The notes below the pieces were generated by a model that worked only from the letters and a program-made list of their open reading frames with translations, made no database searches and was not told the DNA's origin. A program made the position numbers and the translations under genes. From Bacillota bacterium (lineage in GTDB: Bacteria; Bacillota; Dethiobacteria; DTU022; UBA8154), in assembly GCA_012798895.1 (NCBI GenBank), contig JAAZMI010000047.1, positions 1-39,428 on the forward strand: a stretch of 39,428 nt of DNA, given 5' to 3'. Position 1 is the stretch's first letter, and every line of letters starts with the position of its first letter. Below are positions 35,690 through 39,428 of the stretch, in pieces.

Positions 35690-36412
35690 ATGAAAAAACC
35701 TCTTTTTTTTTTAATTATTTCCCTACTGCTTATCATTTTGTTTACTGTTCAAGCAATTACCCTGGCCAAGAACCCCGGTTATCCCGAACCGGTGTTTCAG
35801 GTGGAAAAAACAAAGGGTTTTCTCTTCCTAACATTTAATCTGCCCTGGGGGGAATCACAGCTTGACACCCTTCTTAGAATACTGGATGAGCATGATAGCA
35901 GGGCAGTCTTTTTTATATCCGGCCATTGGTTAAAGGAATACCCGCAAAATGCCAAGAAAATAATCAATGGCGGGCACCAGATCGGCAATCACACTTTTTC
36001 CTATGCCCGGCTTTTAGCGTTAAAAGAGGAAGAGATCGAGCAGGAAATTAGTTCATTCAATAAATTGTGTGAAGAAACATGCAATATAAACCCTGTTTTT
36101 TTTCGTCCCCCGTATGGTGAATACAATCCCCGCATTGTTCGGTTGGCTTCTGAAAATGGTTGTTTTACCCTTTTGTGGAGCATCAATGCCCTAATGCTTT
36201 CCAATTTGGAAACAGAGTTGATCATAAACCACATCGAGGAACGGATCCACGATGGTGCTGTGATCCTTTTGCATGCTACGCCCCGGATTGTGGAGACATT
36301 GCCTCAGATCATCAATTTTTTGGAATGGAAAGGATATACCATTGCTTCACCGGATCTAATAAAAGAATATGCGGAAAAAAGATGCAACTATTCAGAACTC
36401 GCAACCCGGTAA
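35690..36412 (+). CDS. polysaccharide deacetylase-like (NodB fold) protein with degenerate active site
   Basis: 240 aa with an N-terminal membrane segment or signal (residues 4-26), so it faces the outside or the forespore space. The NodB barrel starts FLFLTFNLPWGESQLDTLL; the catalytic and metal-binding aspartates of the usual TFDDG are missing (Asn50, then LPWG). GNHTFSY keeps the first histidine (His101) but has Tyr where the second metal His should be. RPPYGEYN (139-146) and ILLHA are conserved. The layout recalls PdaB/YlxY, linked to sporulation and found after pnp in Bacillus. A catalytically impaired or altered enzyme is likely. Confidence 0.82.
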   Translation: MKKPLFFLIISLLLIILFTVQAITLAKNPGYPEPVFQVEKTKGFLFLTFNLPWGESQLDTLLRILDEHDSRAVFFISGHWLKEYPQNAKKIINGGHQIGNHTFSYARLLALKEEEIEQEISSFNKLCEETCNINPVFFRPPYGEYNPRIVRLASENGCFTLLWSINALMLSNLETELIINHIEERIHDGAVILLHATPRIVETLPQIINFLEWKGYTIASPDLIKEYAEKRCNYSELATR

Positions 36413-36468
36413 ATTCTGCGTCCGCACGGCTGGCAGTAAAAAAACATTTTTAACCGGAGGGTGAATGC

Positions 36469-37482
36469 GTGTTCATTGTTCTCTTTTCGTCCAGGACAAA
36501 AATAGTTTCTCTGCTGTTGTTGGCAACCGTAATCTGCGCATTTTTTTTCAAGGATCATCTAACAACCTGCTATACAAGGCATTTCCATGGTGTAAGGTCG
36601 GAGGTGACATTTTTAGGACAGGAGCTGGGCGGCTTAACGCGGGATGAAGTAGAAACCATCGTCGCCGCCAAGATTGGTGCGTGGCAAACAGAGCCGATCG
36701 ATGCTCACTACGAGCCCAGTTTTAATTCGATCGTCCCAGAATTATGGGGCTATGAAATTGATATCGAGGAGACGGTAGATAGCATTATGTCTGCACCACG
36801 CGCCAAGCAGATCGCTCCGGTTTTAAAACCCTTGTTGCCCGATGTCAGCATGCAGGATTATCCCTCCGCTTTTATAGAGCGGGGAAACCCGCAAAAAGAA
36901 AGCGTTGCCTTGATGATCAACGTGGCCTGGGGTACAGAACACCTTCGGCCCATGTTGAAAGTTTTGGCCGCAGGGGATGCCCGAGCTACTTTCTTCGTAG
37001 TAGGGAGGTGGGCGGAACAAAATGAAGCCCTTTTGCAGGAGATCAGCCGGCAAGGGCACCTGATTGCCAACCATGGGTACAGCGATGCTGTAGTGTTCCC
37101 GGAGTTAACCGTGGAAAGAATGGAACATAGCATCGGAGAAACGAACAAGATAGTTCGGGTTGCCACCGGCCAGGAGCCGGAATATTTTACGCCGCATAAG
37201 GGTGAGTACAATGAATTGGTTTTGGAGACGATTTCACGCCAGGGCATGCGCACTATCATGTGGTCCATAGATACTGTAGATTGGCAGGAACCCGGCGTAG
37301 AAGAGATGAAAGCCAGGGTTTTGGGAAACCTGCATACTGGAGCCATTATCCTCGCCCATCCTACAGCGGAGACTGTAACCCTCTTTAAAGAAATAATTCC
37401 TGTTATAAACGATAAAGGCTTTAAACTGGTAACGGTAGATGAGTTGTTAAGCCCGCAGCACCTTCCTGATGAGATAAGATGA
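36469..37482 (+). CDS. two-domain membrane protein: YoaR-like module plus degenerate NodB deacetylase domain
   Basis: 337 aa with GTG start and CGGAGGGTG upstream. A membrane anchor spans about residues 11-28. Residues 41-131 form a module (LGGLTRDEV, PELWGYEIDIEETVDSIM) that matches, without gaps, residues 41-131 of the next protein. The NodB-like barrel begins near 146 with VALMINVAWGTEHL, again with no Asp-Asp pair; NHGYSDAVV lacks the second His, and FTPHKGEYN replaces RPPYG. SIDTVDW and IILAHPT are kept. It is a paralog of the gene upstream with an added front domain, possibly a wall-binding protein in sporulation. The stop overlaps the next ATG (ATGA). Confidence 0.8.
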   Translation: MFIVLFSSRTKIVSLLLLATVICAFFFKDHLTTCYTRHFHGVRSEVTFLGQELGGLTRDEVETIVAAKIGAWQTEPIDAHYEPSFNSIVPELWGYEIDIEETVDSIMSAPRAKQIAPVLKPLLPDVSMQDYPSAFIERGNPQKESVALMINVAWGTEHLRPMLKVLAAGDARATFFVVGRWAEQNEALLQEISRQGHLIANHGYSDAVVFPELTVERMEHSIGETNKIVRVATGQEPEYFTPHKGEYNELVLETISRQGMRTIMWSIDTVDWQEPGVEEMKARVLGNLHTGAIILAHPTAETVTLFKEIIPVINDKGFKLVTVDELLSPQHLPDEIR

Positions 37483-38315
37483 GAAAAAGAATTTTCCTGT
37501 TAATAATTAAAGGGACCTCTCTCTCCTTAATCGTTCTCTTTATTCTTACCGGTTGCTTGGCCCTGGGAATCAGGGACAGTTACAAACGGTTGAAATACGG
37601 CGTCCCCCGAGGGGTCTACCTGATAGACATCCCTCTGGAAAAAAAACTGCCGCAAGAAGTACGTGCCCATGTTTTGTCTCTTGCTCAGTCCTCTTTCATC
37701 CGGCCCCGCAACGCTTTTTTAGATCCTCTTTCAGGACAGATGTTGCCACCGGTTTATGGCCGGAAAATTGATGTAGAAGCTACTATAGAACTCGTTATGA
37801 ACTCCGAGCCGGGTTCGGTTCTGCAGCCGGTCTACATTCCTCTTGATCCCGAGATAACCATGGACCTTTATCAGAACATTCGGCATAAAAGAGGTTCCTT
37901 CGCCACAGGTTACGGAGACGGCGGCCGGGGCAAAAATATCAGGCTTGCGGCCGGCCAGATAAACAATTATGTTTTAGCTTCCGGGGAAATTTTTTCCTTT
38001 AATAAGGCTACCATGCCCCGCGATGCCGAACACGGCTACGAATTGGCTCCCATCATCGTCGGTGACGCCGTTGTTCCCGGCTACGGCGGCGGCGTATGTC
38101 AGGTTTCAACAACTCTCTACAATGCCGTTCGGCGCGCCGGGCTGGAAATTGTGGAACGTTACCCACATAGCCTGCCGATCGATTACGTGGCTCCGGGCAT
38201 GGATGCCACGGTTTCAGATTATCTCGATTTTAAATTCCGAAACGATACGGAAAAAATGATCATGATCAAAGCAACCGCCCATGGATATCTACTTGTTGTT
38301 GAGATCTGGGAATAA
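37479..38315 (+). CDS. VanW family protein with YoaR-like N-terminal module
   Basis: 278 aa. An N-terminal hydrophobic segment (7-27, with TGC as a possible lipobox) suggests membrane attachment. Residues 41-131 are the module shared with the preceding protein. The VanW domain runs from about residue 145: IRLAAGQINNYVLASGEIFSFN, then GYELAPIIVGDAVVPGYGGG and VCQVSTTLYNAVRRAGLEIVER, YPHSLPIDYV, and MDATVSDYLDFKF. VanW occurs beside some vancomycin-resistance genes but its biochemical role is unknown; most copies, as here, have nothing to do with resistance clusters. Translation is coupled to the deacetylase-like gene, so both may act on the same envelope layer. Confidence 0.9.
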   Translation: MRKRIFLLIIKGTSLSLIVLFILTGCLALGIRDSYKRLKYGVPRGVYLIDIPLEKKLPQEVRAHVLSLAQSSFIRPRNAFLDPLSGQMLPPVYGRKIDVEATIELVMNSEPGSVLQPVYIPLDPEITMDLYQNIRHKRGSFATGYGDGGRGKNIRLAAGQINNYVLASGEIFSFNKATMPRDAEHGYELAPIIVGDAVVPGYGGGVCQVSTTLYNAVRRAGLEIVERYPHSLPIDYVAPGMDATVSDYLDFKFRNDTEKMIMIKATAHGYLLVVEIWE

Positions 38316-38724
38316 GTTTTCTGGGGCAGCAGATTGCTATTTGGAGGATGGGCCCACGGCAATAATCTCATTTGGGCAATCCGATCATTATGCATCACTA
38401 CAATTATCATTTCTGCCGTAAAACCCCCTGATTTATCCGTGGGGAGTATGTCAAGGGAGCCTAAAATAATCAATTGCCAATCCTCTTGCCTGTCCAGAAA
38501 CTGCCGGATATACTATCTATAGCAGTATAGCAGTGATTTTTAAAAGAGAATAAATTTACTGCTACATTATAAATTAAGAAATTTTGTATTGAAAAGGATC
38601 GGGTTGAACAGAAAAAGGCTGGTTTCAGCCCCACTGTTTTAAAAACCCGGGGCTTCTTTAAGGTCTTCACATAGTTTGATGGAAGCTATGACACATTGTT
38701 GCAGGAAGGAGCAGAAAACCTAAG
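38316..38724 (+). other. 409-base gap between the vanW-like gene and dut
   Basis: No gene seen. It holds a cluster of small repeats: TATACT (38509-38514) with AGTATA (38524-38529), two tandem TAGCAGT copies (38520-38526, 38528-38534) and an inverted ACTGCTA (38558-38564). Further on, GGCTG/CAGCC (38617-38621 with 38626-38630) competes with CAGCCCC/GGGGCT, the second followed by TCTTT. Either may end the upstream operon. Confidence 0.4.
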
Positions 38725-39195
38725 ATGGATATAATTCCGAAACCCGAAAAAATTGAAGTGCTGATCACAAAATTGGGACATGCCCGCGATCTTCCCCTCC
38801 CCGGTTATGCCACGAAACAAGCGGCGGGAATAGATCTTTTTGCAGCCGTAGAAGACAGCGTGCCCTTGGATGAGGGGGAGATCAAGTTGATCCCCACCGG
38901 CATCGCCCTGGCCCTGCCCCCGGGGTATGAAGGACAGGTGCGGCCCCGCAGTGGGCTGGCTTTAAAGCATGGGCTTACTGTGTTGAATTCGCCGGGTACG
39001 ATCGATGCGGATTACCGGGGGGAGATAAAAGTAATCGTGATCAATCTGGGCAACAAACCGTACCTTGTTCAAAGAGGGGAGCGCATCGCCCAGCTGGTCG
39101 TGCAAGCCCTGGTGAAGATAGAATGGCAGGAGGTTGGGGAGTTGCCTTCGTCGGGGAGGGAGGAGGGAGGGTTTGGGCATACGGGGCGGTTCTAG
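38725..39195 (+). CDS. dut: deoxyuridine 5'-triphosphate nucleotidohydrolase (dUTPase)
   Basis: 156 aa, homotrimeric class. Hydrolyses dUTP to dUMP, keeping uracil out of DNA and feeding dTMP synthesis. All five motifs are present: AAGIDLFAA, RPRSGLALKHG, the GTIDADYRGEI motif with catalytic Asp, RGERIAQLV, and the C-terminal GREEGGFGHTGRF lid. GGAAGGAGC lies about 12 bases before the ATG. A large palindrome begins immediately after its TAG. Confidence 0.97.
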   Translation: MDIIPKPEKIEVLITKLGHARDLPLPGYATKQAAGIDLFAAVEDSVPLDEGEIKLIPTGIALALPPGYEGQVRPRSGLALKHGLTVLNSPGTIDADYRGEIKVIVINLGNKPYLVQRGERIAQLVVQALVKIEWQEVGELPSSGREEGGFGHTGRF

Positions 39196-39408
39196 GGTGG
39201 TGAAGGATGTAGTGAGCTCCGAGTTCAGCTCAGAGAGTTCTACGGCTTAGCTACGGCCACAGGCGACCTGCCCGGCCAAGTTCCCGTCCATGGTCACACG
39301 GCCGGCTGCCGACATCCTGTCGGCAGGGTCGCCTTTAGGCCTACGCTTCGCCGTGAACTCTTTGCTTCGCTTCACAAGTCGCTGCACTACATCCTTTCAC
39401 CACCATAG
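39196..39408. repeat. large imperfect palindrome with terminal inverted repeats (MITE-like or structured element)
   Basis: GGTGGTGAAGGATGTAGTG (39196-39214) is the inverted copy, with one base missing, of 39385-39404. Inside, pairs continue in nested order: 39234-39240 with 39355-39361, 39242-39246 with 39350-39354, 39255-39258 with 39338-39341, and 39261-39268 with 39327-39334 (AGGCGACC/GGTCGCCT). That last stem encloses two side-by-side hairpins: CCGGCC/GGCCGG (39272-39277 with 39300-39305) and CTGCCGACA/TGTCGGCAG (39306-39314 with 39318-39326, loop TCC). TAG flanks both ends (39193-39195 and 39406-39408), a possible target duplication. No protein is encoded. Its GC content is higher than in the flanking intergenic DNA. 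Confidence 0.75.
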
Positions 39409-39428
39409 CATGTTGAAAGGATTTAAAA

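Noticed and set aside
38334-38522. 62-codon frame between the vanW-like gene and dut
   Set aside because: No domain or family resemblance in the translation.

Overview
This window reads like the chromosome of an anaerobic Gram-positive bacterium of the Clostridia/Peptococcaceae-Syntrophomonas kind. The evidence is the conserved Firmicutes order of translation, isoprenoid and envelope genes (pyrH-frr-uppS-cdsA-dxr-rseP-ispG, then rimP-nusA-ylxR-infB-rbfA-nrnA-truB-ribF-rpsO-pnp, then deacetylase-like genes and dut), strong AGGAGG-type ribosome sites, and frequent GTG/TTG starts. Every gene I accept is on the + strand. I cannot name a genus.

Region 1 (1-13323) is catabolic. It starts with the 3' end of a glycyl-radical-enzyme activase. 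A three-gene TRAP carboxylate transporter (dctP-dctQ-dctM), an acyl-CoA synthetase and a cysteine-rich DUF1847 protein follow. After a 470-base gap come a thiolase with its DUF35 Zn/OB partner, closed by a good terminator. Then come a 3-hydroxyacyl-CoA dehydrogenase, a crotonase, a CxxC flavoprotein, and a second crotonase paired with a zinc alcohol dehydrogenase. That last pair resembles the dienoyl-CoA hydratase (Dch) and 6-hydroxycyclohexenecarbonyl-CoA dehydrogenase (Had) of anaerobic benzoyl-CoA or alicyclic-acid breakdown. A PaaI-type thioesterase ends the block. Together they suggest uptake of an organic acid, CoA activation, ring or side-chain beta-oxidation, and thiolysis. The dearomatising reductase and the ring hydrolase are not in the window.

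Region 2 (13324-17517) holds a DegV-type fatty-acid-binding protein next to a FakA-type kinase, then a UPF0261/Tm-1-like protein of unknown role.

Region 3 (17518-35615) is the housekeeping block: UMP kinase, ribosome recycling factor, a small PASTA-like protein, undecaprenyl-PP synthase, CDP-DAG synthase, two MEP-pathway enzymes around the RseP protease, a GT2 glycosyltransferase, then the nusA-infB operon through polynucleotide phosphorylase. rpsB-tsf is not immediately upstream of pyrH, and the L7Ae-like ylxQ normally between ylxR and infB is missing. NusA carries a long acidic tail.

Region 4 (35616-39428) has two tandem NodB-fold proteins whose usual metal-binding motifs are eroded, a VanW protein that shares an N-terminal module with the second of them, and dUTPase. 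Immediately after the dut stop codon lies a GC-rich imperfect palindrome of about 210 bases with 20-base terminal inverted repeats and nested internal hairpins. It is the least explained object in the window. I see no tRNA, rRNA, CRISPR array, transposase or prophage gene.
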